In this document: positions 9,100 through 18,879 of the stretch, piece after piece | Position numbering within the stretch: the stretch's first letter is position 1 | Layout of the letters: each line of letters starts with the position of its first letter | DNA from: Halomonadaceae bacterium T82-2 | Lineage (GTDB): Bacteria > Pseudomonadota > Gammaproteobacteria > Pseudomonadales > Halomonadaceae | NCBI GenBank assembly: GCA_001577635.1 | Contig: LSBP01000001.1 | Span: forward strand, 62,001-126,000 | Reading direction: 5' to 3' | DNA: 64,000 bases | Made by a program: the position numbers and the translations under genes | Notes under the pieces: model-generated | What the model was told of the DNA's origin: nothing | The model's database searches: none | The model's input: the letters and a program-made list of their open reading frames with translations, nothing else

Positions 9100-9741
9100 T
9101 CAGAAGAGATCCAGCTGGCGTTTCACCGGAGCGAAGGAGCGGCGGTGCTCGGGCAGCGGCCCGAGGCGCTCCAGCGCCGCCAGGTGTTCCGGGGTCGGGT
9201 AGCCCTTGTGGCGGGCGAAACCGTACTCGGGGAAGCGCGCATCGAGGGCGACCATCTGCGCATCGCGAGCCACCTTGGCGAGGATCGATGCGGCACCGAT
9301 GGCCGGATGACGGGCGTCGCCCTTGACCACCGCCTGGCCGGGAACATGATGCCCGGGCAGGCGATTGCCGTCCACCAGCAGGTATTCGGCCGCCGGCGTC
9401 AGGGCGTCGATCGCCCGGCGCATCGCCAGGTGGGTGGCATGGTAGATGTTGAACTCGTCGACCTCGGCCGGCGTGGCCTCGGCCACGGCGAAGGCCAGCG
9501 CCCGCTCGCGGATCGCCGCGTCCAGCGCCCGGCGACGCGTCTCGCTGAGCGCCTTGGAGTCGCCCAGCCCGTCGATCGGCCGCTGCGGGTCGAGGATCAC
9601 CGCGGCGGCGACCACCGCGCCCGCCAGCGGGCCGCGCCCCACTTCGTCGACCCCGGCCAGCCGCTCGCCGGTGTAGTCGAGGACGATCTCGGCACTGCCC
9701 CGATAACCGGCGATGACATGGCGTCCTGCGACCGTGCTCAT
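9100..9741 (-). CDS. rnhB: Ribonuclease HII
   Basis: Cuts the RNA strand of RNA-DNA hybrids and removes single ribonucleotides from DNA. The first catalytic acidic pair is in [12 protein letters not shown] near residue 30. The later motifs DGNRLPG and [13 protein letters not shown] are present, and the protein ends in a short basic-hydrophobic tail. The length is 213 residues, usual for the family. Its ATG overlaps the lpxB TGA (ATGA, 9738-9741), so translation is probably coupled. The lpxB-rnhB-dnaE order matches E. coli. Confidence 0.97.
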   Translation of the reverse strand: MSTVAGRHVIAGYRGSAEIVLDYTGERLAGVDEVGRGPLAGAVVAAAVILDPQRPIDGLGDSKALSETRRRALDAAIRERALAFAVAEATPAEVDEFNIYHATHLAMRRAIDALTPAAEYLLVDGNRLPGHHVPGQAVVKGDARHPAIGAASILAKVARDAQMVALDARFPEYGFARHKGYPTPEHLAALERLGPLPEHRRSFAPVKRQLDLF

Positions 9742-10919
9742 GAGGTCTCCCCGGGCAGCGCCACCGGCGCCTCGGGCAGCGGCCGGCGCTCAGCCACCGC
9801 CAGTACCGCCTCGGCGGCGCGCTCGCTGGCGCCGCGCTGCAGCCCGGCGTGCAGGGTGGCAAAGCGCTGCTCCAGCGCCGCGCGCGAGGCCGGCTCGCAC
9901 AGCCAGGGACGCAGGTGCTCGCCGATCGCCGTCGGCGTGGCGGCCTCCTGGATCAGCTCGGGCACCAGCGTCTCGCGGGCGATCAGGTTGGGCAGCGAGA
10001 TCCACGTCGTCCTGACCAGCCGACGGGCCAGCCAGTGGGTGGTCGGCGCCATGCGGTAGGCGACCACCATCGGCCGGTGACAGAGCATCGCCTCCAGGGC
10101 CGCGGTCCCCGAGGTCAGCAGTACCGCATCGCTGGCCACCATCGCCTCCCGCGAGCGGCCGTCGAGCAGCCGGGTTCGTGCCTGCAGGCCGGGATGGGCC
10201 GCGAGCAGCGCCTCGAGCTCGCGCCGGCGTTCCGGCGAGGCCGCGGGAATCACCAGTTCGAGCCCGTCGACCGTGGCCAGCAGCCGTTCGGCGGCCGCCA
10301 GGAAGGTCGGGCCCATGAAGCGGATCTCGTTGCCGCGCGAGCCAGGAAGAATGGCCAGCACCGGCGTCTCGGTGGGCAGCTCCAGCGCCGCACGGGCCGC
10401 GGCCCGGTCGTTGACCAGCGGCAGCTCGTCGGCCAGCGGATGACCGACGAAGGCCACCGGCACCCGATGCTGGCGGTAGAAGCTCGCCTCGAACGGCAGG
10501 AAGGTGAGCATGGCGTCCACCGCCCGGGCGATACCCTTGATCCGCCCCTGCCGCCAGGCCCACACCGAGGGGCTGACGTAATGCACGGTGGGCACCCCCG
10601 CCTCGCGCAGCTGACGCTCGAGGCCCAGGTTGAAGTCGGGGGCGTCGATGCCGACCATCACGTCGGGTCGCCAGGCCAGGGCGTCGTGGCGCAGGTGGCG
10701 ACGGACCTTCACCAGCCCGGGCAGGTGCCTGAGCACCTCGACCAGCCCCATCACCGACAGCGTCTCCAGCGGGTAGAGGCTCTCCAGGCCCTCGGCGATC
10801 ATGCGAGGGCCGCCGATGCCGCGGAACTCGGCCTCGGGATGGCGGGCCTTGAGCGCGCGCATCAGCCCGGCGCCGAGCAGGTCCCCGGAGAGTTCGCCGG
10901 CGATCAGGTAGACGCGCAT
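9738..10919 (-). CDS. lpxB: Lipid-A-disaccharide synthase
   Basis: Glycosyltransferase (GT19) that joins UDP-2,3-diacylglucosamine and lipid X at the inner face of the membrane. The 393-residue protein opens with the LpxB-typical [16 protein letters not shown]. It also shows [27 protein letters not shown] and the nucleotide-binding region LPGSRGNEI. It lies 4 nt after lpxA and overlaps rnhB by 4 nt, so it is a tightly coupled step of the lipid A operon. Confidence 0.97.
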   Translation of the reverse strand: MRVYLIAGELSGDLLGAGLMRALKARHPEAEFRGIGGPRMIAEGLESLYPLETLSVMGLVEVLRHLPGLVKVRRHLRHDALAWRPDVMVGIDAPDFNLGLERQLREAGVPTVHYVSPSVWAWRQGRIKGIARAVDAMLTFLPFEASFYRQHRVPVAFVGHPLADELPLVNDRAAARAALELPTETPVLAILPGSRGNEIRFMGPTFLAAAERLLATVDGLELVIPAASPERRRELEALLAAHPGLQARTRLLDGRSREAMVASDAVLLTSGTAALEAMLCHRPMVVAYRMAPTTHWLARRLVRTTWISLPNLIARETLVPELIQEAATPTAIGEHLRPWLCEPASRAALEQRFATLHAGLQRGASERAAEAVLAVAERRPLPEAPVALPGETS

Positions 10920-10923
10920 CGGC

Positions 10924-11694
10924 TCAACGGATGATGCCGCGGGTGGAAGCCTCGAGGGAGGCGATGAACACCGCCACCTCGGGCATCTCGCCGTAGCGCT
11001 CGTGCAGGTTCTCGAGCGCCTGCTCGACGGTCAGCCCCTGGCGATAGACGATGCGGTAGGCCTCGCTCAAGGCCTTGATCGCCTCGCGGGAGAAGCCGCG
11101 CCGCTTGAGCCCCACCAGGTTGAGGCCATGCGCCTCGCCCGGATTGCCGTTGACCATCAGGTAGGCGGGAATGTCCTTGGTGACGATCGAGCCACCGCCG
11201 CACATGGCATGCTCGCCGACATGACAGAACTGGTGGATGGCGGCCAGCCCGCCGAGGATCGCGAAGTTGCCCAGGGTGACGTGGCCGCCGAGGGTCGCCT
11301 GGTTGGCGAGGATGCAGTCGTCGCCGATCACGCAGTCATGGCCGACATGGGAATAGGCCATGAACAGGTTGCGGCTGCCGATGGTGGTCTCGCCGCGATC
11401 CTGGACGGTGCCGCGGTGCAGGGTCACGCCCTCGCGCACCACGTTGTCGTCGCCCATTTCCAGCCGGGTCGGCTCGCCGGCGTACTTCTTGTCCTGGCAG
11501 GCCTCGCCCACCGAGGCGAACTGGAAGATGCGATTGCGTCGCCCCAGCCGCGTCGGCCCGTTCACCACGACGTGCGGACCGATCCGGCACCCCTCGCCGA
11601 TTTCCACATCGGCGCCGATGATGCTGAACGGCCCCACCTCGACGTCATCGGCGAGACGCGCGCTGGGGTCGACGATGGCGGTTGGATGAATCAA
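10924..11694 (-). CDS. lpxA: UDP-N-acetylglucosamine acyltransferase (TTG start)
   Basis: First step of lipid A synthesis: transfers a 3-hydroxyacyl chain from ACP to UDP-GlcNAc. The 256 residues form a left-handed beta-helix of hexapeptide repeats (for example [20 protein letters not shown], with the catalytic His region near MAYSHVGHD). The start codon is TTG at 11694, in the overlap TTGA with the fabZ stop. It is supported by GAGGAAGG 4 nt upstream and by the protein opening [13 protein letters not shown], which is where LpxA begins; no ATG fits. Expression is probably coupled to fabZ. Confidence 0.95.
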   Translation of the reverse strand: MIHPTAIVDPSARLADDVEVGPFSIIGADVEIGEGCRIGPHVVVNGPTRLGRRNRIFQFASVGEACQDKKYAGEPTRLEMGDDNVVREGVTLHRGTVQDRGETTIGSRNLFMAYSHVGHDCVIGDDCILANQATLGGHVTLGNFAILGGLAAIHQFCHVGEHAMCGGGSIVTKDIPAYLMVNGNPGEAHGLNLVGLKRRGFSREAIKALSEAYRIVYRQGLTVEQALENLHERYGEMPEVAVFIASLEASTRGIIR

Positions 11695-12134
11695 GCGACC
11701 TTCCTCTCGGCACAGATGATCTCGGCCTCGCAGGCCACTTCACCGTCGACGGTGGCGGAGCACTCGAACTTCCAGATGCCGCGCTTGGCACGAACCACCC
11801 GGGCTTCCAGGCGCAGCTGGTCGCCGGGCATCACCGGACGCTTGAAACGCACGTTGTCGCTGCCGACCAGGTAGTAGACGTAGCCGTCGGCCGGCAGCTT
11901 GTTGACGGTCTTGAAACCGAGAATGCCGCAGGCCTGAGCCATGGCCTCGATGATCAACACGCCCGGCATGATCGGATGATGGGGGAAGTGGCCGTTGAAG
12001 AATGGCTCGTTGATGCTGACGTTCTTGCGGGCAACGATGGATTCGCCGAGCTCGAGCTCCACCACCCGGTCGACCAGCAGGAAGGGATAGCGGTGGGGCA
12101 GATACTCTCGAATTTCGTTGATGTCCATTACCAT
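11691..12134 (-). CDS. fabZ: 3-hydroxyacyl-ACP dehydratase FabZ
   Basis: Dehydrates 3-hydroxyacyl-ACP in fatty acid elongation and competes with LpxA for the C14-type substrate, which explains the conserved neighbourhood. Hot-dog fold with [14 protein letters not shown], the catalytic His in [13 protein letters not shown] and Glu in [11 protein letters not shown]. The start at 12134 ([12 protein letters not shown]) was chosen because AGAGG lies 8 nt upstream; the next ATG at 12128 is also possible. The track's 12194 start only adds an unlikely tail. The length is 147 residues. Confidence 0.96.
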   Translation of the reverse strand: MVMDINEIREYLPHRYPFLLVDRVVELELGESIVARKNVSINEPFFNGHFPHHPIMPGVLIIEAMAQACGILGFKTVNKLPADGYVYYLVGSDNVRFKRPVMPGDQLRLEARVVRAKRGIWKFECSATVDGEVACEAEIICAERKVA

Positions 12135-12157
12135 CGATGCGACCTCTGAAAGTACGT

Positions 12158-12225
12158 ATGCCTGCACGGAAGGCAGGCATCTCAGGCGGGGCATCCCGCC
12201 ACGTTGATGTTGGCGCGGGATTATA
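12158..12225 (-). promoter_or_regulatory. Possible internal fabZ promoter and leader hairpin
   Basis: In the 117-nt gap between lpxD and fabZ the minus strand carries a perfect TATAAT (12225-12220), with only a poor -35 (GGGACT). An 8-bp hairpin ATGCCTGC/GCAGGCAT (12158-12180) follows. This could be an internal promoter whose leader carries the hairpin, or a processing site. Confidence 0.3.
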
Positions 12226-12251
12226 CGTTTCCGCGCGCCGTCAGTCCCGTG

Positions 12252-13289
12252 TCAGGCGCTCGAATCCCGCTCGAGGCGCGACAGGCGCTTGGCGATGTCG
12301 TCGAGCTGCTTGAAGCGCACCGCGTTCTTGCGCCACAGCGCGTTGCTCATGGCACCGGTTCCCGACGAATAGACGCCCGGCTCGGTGATCGAGTTGGTCA
12401 CCAGGCTCATGCCGGTCACCTGCACGCCGTCACAGATCGTCAGGTGCCCGGAGAGCCCCACGCCGCCACCGAGCAGACAGTGGCGGCCCACCTTGGTGGA
12501 GCCGGCGATACCTACGCAACCGGCCAGTGCGCTGTGATCACCCACCTGCACGTTGTGGGCGATCTGCACCTGGCTATCGATCTTGACGTCGTCGCCGATC
12601 ACGGTGTCGCCCAGCGCGCCGCGGTCGATGCTCGAGCAGCTGCCCACCTCGACGTCGTCGCCCAGCACCACGCCGCCGAGCTGGGCGATCTTGTGCCAGC
12701 CGCCGCCGTCATGGGCGAAGCCGAAGCCGTCGGCCCCGATCACGCAACCGCTGTGCAGGATTGCCCGCTTGCCGACTACCACCCCGTGATAGAGCGTGAC
12801 ATTGGCATGCAGGCGCGAGCCGGCGCCGATGACTGAATCCGCGCCGACCACGCAACCGGGTCCGATGCGCACGCCGTCACCCAGCTCGACCCCGCTCTCG
12901 ACCACCGCGTTCGCCGCAATGGTCACGTCACGGCCCAGTACGGCGTCTCCGGCCACGACCGCGGAGGGGTGCACGCCGCCGGCATCCCGGCCGGCCATGG
13001 GGTCGAACAGGCGCGACAGCTCGGCGTAGGCCAAATAGGGATTGTCCAGCTCGAGGCGCGCCACCGGGCATTCGCCGCCATGAGCGGGGTGAATCAGCAC
13101 GGCGGCGGCCCGGGTCTGCGTCAGGTACTTCAGGTAGGCCTTGTTGGCCAGGAAGCTGACGTCATCCGGGCCGGCGTCGGAGAGGGTCGCCAGGCCACTG
13201 ACCCGGCGTTCGCCGTCGCCGACGAGGGTGGCGCCCAGGCGGTCAGCCAGCTCGGCCAGGGAGCAGGAAAAGGGCTCGGATTGTTTCAT
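12252..13289 (-). CDS. lpxD: UDP-3-O-(3-hydroxyacyl)glucosamine N-acyltransferase
   Basis: Third step of lipid A synthesis: N-acylates UDP-3-O-acylglucosamine. An N-terminal uridine-binding domain (LAELADRLGATLVGDG, NPYLAYAELSRLFD) is followed by a long left-handed beta-helix (SAVVAGDAVLGRDVTIAANA onwards). The catalytic His region is KIDSQVQIAHNVQVGDHSAL, and a C-terminal helix ends in KRLSRLERDSSA. The start at 13289 (MKQSEPFS) gives 345 residues and the right N terminus. An upstream GTG at 13328 overlaps the skp stop but has no ribosome site. Confidence 0.96.
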   Translation of the reverse strand: MKQSEPFSCSLAELADRLGATLVGDGERRVSGLATLSDAGPDDVSFLANKAYLKYLTQTRAAAVLIHPAHGGECPVARLELDNPYLAYAELSRLFDPMAGRDAGGVHPSAVVAGDAVLGRDVTIAANAVVESGVELGDGVRIGPGCVVGADSVIGAGSRLHANVTLYHGVVVGKRAILHSGCVIGADGFGFAHDGGGWHKIAQLGGVVLGDDVEVGSCSSIDRGALGDTVIGDDVKIDSQVQIAHNVQVGDHSALAGCVGIAGSTKVGRHCLLGGGVGLSGHLTICDGVQVTGMSLVTNSITEPGVYSSGTGAMSNALWRKNAVRFKQLDDIAKRLSRLERDSSA

Positions 13290-13324
13290 GGCATCGACGA
13301 GACGGGCGCCCGGCGCCCGATCCC

Positions 13325-13822
13325 TCACTTGGCGTTGAGAATCTTGGTGACTTCCTGGGTGATATCCAGACCGTCATTCATGTGAACGACCGCATCGCGG
13401 TCGATGACCAGGTCGGCACCGTGGCGATCGGCCGCCTGCTGGATCGCCTTGTCCAGCCGCGGCTTGGCGGTCTTGAGGAAGGCCTGCTGCTTCTTCTGCT
13501 GCACCTGCTTGAGCTGGGCACGCAGCCGCTGGAACTGACCGCCCTTCTGACGCAGTTCCTGCTGGACCTTCTTGCGCTCGGCATCGGACATCACCGCGCC
13601 ATCCTTCTGCAGACGCTGCTGAAGCTTCTGCAGCTCCTCGCTCAGGGACTTCGCCTGCTGGCGCTGCTCGCTGGTCTGGTTACGCAGCTCGTTCATCGAC
13701 CGCTGAGCGGCGTCGGACTGCATCAGGGCGGCACGCCAGTCGAGCACCACGACATCCGTGGCGTAGGCGGGGGCGGCGGCGAGCGCGCCCAGCAGGCACA
13801 GCGCTCCGGTCAGTTTGCGCAT
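13325..13822 (-). CDS. skp: Periplasmic chaperone Skp (OmpH family)
   Basis: Trimeric periplasmic holdase that carries unfolded outer-membrane proteins to the Bam complex. A signal peptide is visible (MRKLTGALCLLGALAAAPAYA, cleavage after AYA). A long Lys/Gln-rich coiled-coil (about residues 40-120) forms the tentacles. The C-terminal strand reads HGADLVIDRDAVVHMNDGLDIT. The length of 165 residues fits. AAGGAG precedes the start. It sits between bamA and lpxD, as in E. coli. Confidence 0.95.
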   Translation of the reverse strand: MRKLTGALCLLGALAAAPAYATDVVVLDWRAALMQSDAAQRSMNELRNQTSEQRQQAKSLSEELQKLQQRLQKDGAVMSDAERKKVQQELRQKGGQFQRLRAQLKQVQQKKQQAFLKTAKPRLDKAIQQAADRHGADLVIDRDAVVHMNDGLDITQEVTKILNAK

Positions 13823-13850
13823 GAATCACTCCTTTGCCGATCTCGGCGCC

Positions 13851-16184
13851 TCAGAAGGTCTGGCCGAGGGAGAACTGGAAGAACTGGGTGTCGTCACCCG
13901 ACTTGTCGTTGAGCGGCTGGGCGACGCTGAAGGTCAGCGGCCCCACCGGGGTCAACCACGACAGACCGAGGCCGGCGCTGTAGCGCAGTTGATCGAGCTG
14001 TACGCCGCTTTCGCAGCTGGAATCGTAGCCCGGCGGCACATCGTAACAGTCGGTGAGATAGGTGTTGCCGGCATCGAGGAACACGCTGGTCTGCAGGGTC
14101 CGGTGGTCATCGACGAACGGGAACGGGTAGATCAGCTCGGCCGAGCCCTCGACCAGCACGTTGCCGCCCAGGGTATCGTTGTTGCCGGAACCGCGTTGCG
14201 TGGTCTTCGGCCCCAGGGTGTTGCCGGAGAAGCCGCGCACCGAGCCCAGGCCCCCAGCGTAGAAGTTCTCGTAGAACGGATAGGGGTCGTTGCCGACGGT
14301 GTCCGCGTAGCCGAGCGTCGACGAGAACTTGAGCGACCAGTCGGTGGCAAGCTCGAAGAGTTTCTGGCCGCGATAGCGCAGCTTGTAGTACTGGGCGTCG
14401 GACCCGGGCACGGCGGTTTCCAGCGAAACCCGCTGATAGCTACCGTCAGTGGGCAGGATGCCGCGGTCGAGGTTGTTGCGCGTCCAGCTGGCGGTCAGCT
14501 TGTAGGCCAGCGCATCCTTGCCCTGGCCGTCGACGTACTCGATGATCTCGGCCGGGGTGTCGCTGTAGGTATTGATGCTCAGGCTCTCGAGGCCCACCCC
14601 GAAGTTCAGTCGGGTGATGTCGTTGACCGGATAGCCGAAGTTGATGTTGCCGCCGTAGGCATCGGTCGAATAGGTCGAGATGTCCGAGTTTTCGTAGTCG
14701 GTCTTGCGATAGAAGACGTTGAAGCCGCGGGAGATGCCGTCCAGCGTCCAGTACGGGTCGGTGTAGCCGAAGTTGAGCTTGGTATAGGTGTCGCTGCGCT
14801 GTGCACCGATGTCCACCTTGTTGCCGGTGCCCAGGAAGTTCTTCTGCGACAGCGAGGCACCATAGATCACCCCGGCGGTCTGCGAGAAACCGACGCTGGC
14901 CGAGATCGAGCCGGAGGGCTGTTCCTCGACGTTGTAGGTGACGTCGACCTGATCGGGCTCGCCCGGCACCGGGCGCGTTTCGACATCGACCTGCTTGAAG
15001 AAACCGAGGCGCTCGAGGCGCTGCTTGGACTGGCTGATCTTGTCGGTGGAGGCCGGCGCGCCCTCCATCTGGGTCATCTCGCGGCGCAGCACCTCGTCCT
15101 GAGTGGTGGTGTTGCCCTCGAAGTTGATGCGCCGCACATAGGCGCGCCGCCCCGGCTCGACCCGGAAGGTCACGTCGACGGTATCACCGTTCTCGTCAAC
15201 CTCGGGCACGCTGTCCACGTTGGCGAAGGCGAATCCCTCGGCGCCGAGCTTCTGGCGCAGCGCCTCGGCGGAAGCCGTCAGCGTGCTGCGCGAATAGATG
15301 TCGCCGGACTTGGCGGTGATCAGCTTGCGGGCCTGCGATTCGCTGATCTTGAGATCACCGGCGAACTTGATCTGGTCGATGCGGTAGCGTTTGCCTTCGT
15401 TGACGTTGATGGTCACGAAGATCTTCGACTTGTCGGGGCTGAGCGCCACCTGGGTGGAAGTGATGGCGAAGTTCACGTAGCCGCGATCGAGATACCAGGA
15501 GCGCAGGCTCTCGAGGTCGCCGGACAGCTTCTCGCGGGAATACTCGTCGTCGGAGAACCAGCCGAAGAACCAGCCGGGGCGGTCCTCGAGCTGCAGCAGG
15601 CCGCGCAGGGTGTCGTCGGAGAAGGCCTCGTTGCCGACGATGTTGATCTGGCGGATCTTGGCGACGGCGCCCTCGTTGACCTTGATGTTCACCTTGACCC
15701 GGTTGCGCTCCATCGGCTCCACCGAGGTCTCGATGCGGGCGCTGTAACGCCCCTGGGCGTGATAGAGCTGCTCGAGCTGGCGCTGCACGTCCTCGAGCGT
15801 GGCACGCTGCAGCACCTGCCCCTCGGCCAGGCCGGCGTCCTTCATCCCCTTGCGCAGATCGTCGTCGGAAATCTGCGAGTTGCCTTCGATGTCGATCCCG
15901 GCGATCGAGGGCCGTTCGACGACGTGAATGACCAGCACATCGCCGTCGCGTCCCAGCCGTACGTCCTCGAACAGGCCGGTGTCGAACAGCTTCTTGGCAG
16001 CGTCGGCCAGCTCCCGGTCGTCGACACGCTCGCTGGCGGAAACCGGGAAGGCGTTGAAGACCGAGGCGGCGGAGACGCGCTGAAGGCCCTCCACGCGAAT
16101 GTCGGAAACCGTGAAGGGGGCCGCGAAGGCCGTCGGGGTGCCGCACAGCAGCAGTGCCGCCAATCCTAGGGTCTTGAGTTTCAT
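13851..16184 (-). CDS. bamA: Outer membrane protein assembly factor BamA
   Basis: Core of the machine that folds beta-barrel proteins into the outer membrane. The 777-residue protein has a signal peptide (cleavage near TAFAA). Five POTRA repeats follow (first FTVSDIRVEGLQRVSAASVF; to about residue 420). The 16-strand barrel has the conserved loop-6 motif GSVRGFSGNTLGPK near residue 650 and ends in Phe (FSLGQTF), the usual outer-membrane signal. It follows rseP by 108 nt, with a good promoter between them. Confidence 0.98.
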   Translation of the reverse strand: MKLKTLGLAALLLCGTPTAFAAPFTVSDIRVEGLQRVSAASVFNAFPVSASERVDDRELADAAKKLFDTGLFEDVRLGRDGDVLVIHVVERPSIAGIDIEGNSQISDDDLRKGMKDAGLAEGQVLQRATLEDVQRQLEQLYHAQGRYSARIETSVEPMERNRVKVNIKVNEGAVAKIRQINIVGNEAFSDDTLRGLLQLEDRPGWFFGWFSDDEYSREKLSGDLESLRSWYLDRGYVNFAITSTQVALSPDKSKIFVTINVNEGKRYRIDQIKFAGDLKISESQARKLITAKSGDIYSRSTLTASAEALRQKLGAEGFAFANVDSVPEVDENGDTVDVTFRVEPGRRAYVRRINFEGNTTTQDEVLRREMTQMEGAPASTDKISQSKQRLERLGFFKQVDVETRPVPGEPDQVDVTYNVEEQPSGSISASVGFSQTAGVIYGASLSQKNFLGTGNKVDIGAQRSDTYTKLNFGYTDPYWTLDGISRGFNVFYRKTDYENSDISTYSTDAYGGNINFGYPVNDITRLNFGVGLESLSINTYSDTPAEIIEYVDGQGKDALAYKLTASWTRNNLDRGILPTDGSYQRVSLETAVPGSDAQYYKLRYRGQKLFELATDWSLKFSSTLGYADTVGNDPYPFYENFYAGGLGSVRGFSGNTLGPKTTQRGSGNNDTLGGNVLVEGSAELIYPFPFVDDHRTLQTSVFLDAGNTYLTDCYDVPPGYDSSCESGVQLDQLRYSAGLGLSWLTPVGPLTFSVAQPLNDKSGDDTQFFQFSLGQTF

Positions 16185-16231
16185 GCAGTCGCTTCGCTCG
16201 AGTTGTTTCCGCCAGCTCGCTGAACAGGCAC

Positions 16232-16259
16232 CTTATACATTTACTCGGCCCGCTGACAA
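16232..16259 (-). promoter_or_regulatory. Probable bamA promoter
   Basis: The minus strand reads TTGTCA, a 16-nt spacer and TATAAG in the 108-nt rseP-bamA gap, about 48 nt before the bamA start codon. This would let bamA-skp-lpx be made independently of the upstream block. Confidence 0.5.
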
Positions 16260-16292
16260 GGCTGGCGCACCGTGCGCCGGCACCGGCCGACG

Positions 16293-17648
16293 CTACAGCC
16301 GCATTAGATCGAAGTACAGCGCCATCAGCATCAGGGTGCCGACCAGCGCCATGCCGATCCGCAACCCCGCCGCCTGGGCGGCTTCCGAAACCGGGCGACC
16401 GCGCGCCGCCTCGATGAGGTAATAGAGCAGGTGGCCACCATCGAGCACCGGAATCGGCAACAGGTTGAGCACGCCGAGGCTGATCGACAGGTACGCCATG
16501 AAGGACACGAAACTTTCCAGCCCGCTGCGCGCGGTATCACCGGCGATGCGGGCGATGGTGATCGGCCCCGACAGGTTGCTCGGCGAGATCAGCCCGAGCA
16601 GCATCTTGCGGATCGAATCCAGGGTCAGCACGGTCATCTCGGTGGTGCGCGACACCGCCTGCCCCACCGCCGCCAGCGGCCCGTAGCGGATCTCGCGGCG
16701 ATAGGCGTCGGGCCAGGTGACCGGCGCCACGCCGGCGCCGATGTAGCCGATGCGCTCGCCGTCCTGCTCGTGAACCGCCGGGGTCAGCGATACCTCCCGC
16801 GTCTGCCCGTCGCGGGCCACCGTCAGGGTCATGGCCTGACCGGGGTGCGCGCGCACCGCCTCGACGAAGGCCATCCAGTCGTCGATGGCCCGACCGTCGA
16901 CCGCGACGATGCGATCCCCGGAGGTCAGCCCGGCACCGGCCGCCGCGCCGCCCTCGAGCACCTCGCCCAGTACCGCGGGCGTCGCCGGCCGCCACGGGGT
17001 GACCCCCAGCGTCTCCAGCGGTTGCGGCGGGTCCTGGCCGACCAGCCAGCGGTCGACCGGCACCGCGTGGCGCTGGGCGGGACCGCCCTGCTCGGCATCA
17101 CGGGTCTCGATCTGCAGCGGCTGGCGAGTGCCGATGGCCGACAGCAGGCGCAGGTTGACCGCTTCCCAGGACGGCGTGTTCTCGCCCTCCACGGCGACGA
17201 TCTCCTGGCCTGCCGCCAGCCCGCCTTGTGCCGCCGGCGAGTCGGGCGCCACCGTGCCGATTACCGGCGCCACCGTAGAGGTGCCGGCCACGAACAAGCC
17301 CCAGTAGACCACCAGGGCGAGCAGAAAGTTGGCCAGCGGCCCGGCGGCGACGATGGCGATGCGCTTGCCGACCGACTGCCGATTGAAGGCACGCGGCAAC
17401 TCCTCGGAGGGCACCTCGCCCTCGCGCTCGTCGAGCATCTTGACGTAGCCGCCCAGCGGGATCGCGGCGATGGCGTACTCGGTGCCGTGGCGGTCGAAAC
17501 GCGACCACAGCGGCTTGCCGAAGCCCACCGAGAAGCGCAGCACCTTGACGCCGCAACGACGCGCGACCCAGAAATGTCCGAATTCGTGGAAGGTGATCAA
17601 CAGCCCCAGCACCACGACGGCCGCCAGGATATTCTGAATCGCGTCCAT
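16293..17648 (-). CDS. rseP: Site-2 protease RseP
   Basis: Intramembrane zinc metalloprotease that cuts the anti-sigma factor RseA/MucA and so releases RpoE/AlgU. The zinc site HEFGH is at residues 21-25 inside the first membrane segment. Two PDZ domains lie in the periplasmic part (VAPDSPAAQGGLAAGQEI and LEGGAAAGAGLTSGDRI). The second active-site segment is LNLLPIPVLDGGHLLYY. The length is 451 residues, as in E. coli. It lies 15 nt after dxr and before bamA. This links it to the AlgU-type promoter seen at rpoH. Confidence 0.97.
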   Translation of the reverse strand: MDAIQNILAAVVVLGLLITFHEFGHFWVARRCGVKVLRFSVGFGKPLWSRFDRHGTEYAIAAIPLGGYVKMLDEREGEVPSEELPRAFNRQSVGKRIAIVAAGPLANFLLALVVYWGLFVAGTSTVAPVIGTVAPDSPAAQGGLAAGQEIVAVEGENTPSWEAVNLRLLSAIGTRQPLQIETRDAEQGGPAQRHAVPVDRWLVGQDPPQPLETLGVTPWRPATPAVLGEVLEGGAAAGAGLTSGDRIVAVDGRAIDDWMAFVEAVRAHPGQAMTLTVARDGQTREVSLTPAVHEQDGERIGYIGAGVAPVTWPDAYRREIRYGPLAAVGQAVSRTTEMTVLTLDSIRKMLLGLISPSNLSGPITIARIAGDTARSGLESFVSFMAYLSISLGVLNLLPIPVLDGGHLLYYLIEAARGRPVSEAAQAAGLRIGMALVGTLMLMALYFDLMRL

Positions 17649-17663
17649 CTCGTCCCTCCTCGA

Positions 17664-18869
17664 TCAACGCAACAGCGACAATCGCTGGTCGGCCAGCCGC
17701 CGGGCGCGGGCGTCCTCGGCGAGAACCTGCTCCAGGCTGTCGGCGGGCACCGCCGGGCAGGCCTCGAGCACCGCCTCGACGACCTCGGCGATGGCCGTGA
17801 AGCCCAGCCGCCCGTCCAGAAACGCGGCCACCGCCACCTCGTTGGCGGCGTTGAGCACCGCCGGCGCCGTGCCGCCCGCACGCATCGCCTCGCGGGCCAG
17901 GCGCAGGCAGGGAAAGGCTCGTTCGTCGGCCGGCTCGAAGTCGAGCCGGGCCACCTGGAACAGGTCGAGCAGCTCGACACCGGCGTCGATGCGCTCCGGC
18001 CAGGCCAGGCCGTAGGCGATCGGCGTGCGCATGTCGGGGTTGCCCAGCTGGGCGATCACCGAGCCGTCGCTGTAGGCGGCCATGGAATGCACCACGCTCT
18101 GCGGATGCACCACCACCTGAATCTGCTCGGGACGCGCGGCGAACAGCCAGCAGGCCTCGATCAGCTCGAGCCCCTTGTTCATCAGTGTGGCACTGTCCAC
18201 GGAAATCTTGCGGCCCATCGACCAGTTGGGGTGGGCGCAGGCCTGCTCGGGGGTGACGCCGGCCAGCGCGTCCGGCGTCCAGCCGCGGAAGGGCCCGCCC
18301 GAGGCGGTCAGCAGCAGCTGCGTCACGCCGGCCCCGGCCAGGCCGTCGTCGCGGTCGGGCGGCAGGCACTGGTAGATGGCATTGTGCTCGGAGTCGATGG
18401 GCAGCAGCACGGCATCATGGCGCGCCACCGCGTCCATGAACAGCGCCCCGGACATCACCAGCGCCTCCTTGTTGGCCAGCAGCACGCGCTTGCCGGCGCG
18501 CACCGCCGCCAGGGTCGGCAGCAGCCCCGCTGCACCGACGATGGCCGCCATCACCACCTCGACCTCGCCGGCCTCGGCCACCTCGACCAGCGCCGCCTCG
18601 CCGGCGCGCACCTCGGTGGCGATGTCCGCCGCGGCCAGCCGCTCGCGCAGCCAGGCCGCATCGGCCTCGCGGGCGAGGACCGCCACGGCCGGCCGATGTA
18701 CCCGGCACTGCTCGAGGAGCGACTCGCGCCGGCTGCCGGCGGTCAGGGCGTGAACCCGATAGCGCTCGGGATGCCGGGCGATGACATCCAGGGTGCTGGT
18801 GCCGATGGAGCCCGTGGCCCCCAGCACGGTGACGCGCTGCGGAGTACGGACGGGGGAAGGTGCAGTCAT
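17664..18869 (-). CDS. dxr: 1-deoxy-D-xylulose 5-phosphate reductoisomerase
   Basis: NADPH-dependent committed step of the MEP isoprenoid pathway. The 401-residue protein has the nucleotide-binding [18 protein letters not shown] at its start, [10 protein letters not shown], the metal-binding [12 protein letters not shown] and TASGGPFRG. The start at 18869 (MTAPSPVR) has GAGGAGG upstream and sits 10 nt after cdsA; the track's longer start lies inside cdsA. It supplies the precursors used by uppS, encoded two genes upstream. Confidence 0.97.
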   Translation of the reverse strand: MTAPSPVRTPQRVTVLGATGSIGTSTLDVIARHPERYRVHALTAGSRRESLLEQCRVHRPAVAVLAREADAAWLRERLAAADIATEVRAGEAALVEVAEAGEVEVVMAAIVGAAGLLPTLAAVRAGKRVLLANKEALVMSGALFMDAVARHDAVLLPIDSEHNAIYQCLPPDRDDGLAGAGVTQLLLTASGGPFRGWTPDALAGVTPEQACAHPNWSMGRKISVDSATLMNKGLELIEACWLFAARPEQIQVVVHPQSVVHSMAAYSDGSVIAQLGNPDMRTPIAYGLAWPERIDAGVELLDLFQVARLDFEPADERAFPCLRLAREAMRAGGTAPAVLNAANEVAVAAFLDGRLGFTAIAEVVEAVLEACPAVPADSLEQVLAEDARARRLADQRLSLLR

Positions 18870-18879
18870 CAGGGCCTCC

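Noticed and set aside
7031-9202. 723-aa plus-strand ORF antisense to dnaE
   Set aside because: Reads as His/Val/Gly/Leu-rich shadow typical of the strand opposite a high-GC gene; no ribosome site or domain.
5555-9862. 1435-aa minus-strand ORF reported as one protein
   Set aside because: Only the part from 9058 is DnaE; upstream residues are a frame shadow of rnhB with no similarity to polymerase.
13815-16169. 784-aa plus-strand ORF antisense to bamA
   Set aside because: Mirror shadow of BamA codons, no recognisable domain; bamA itself is certain.
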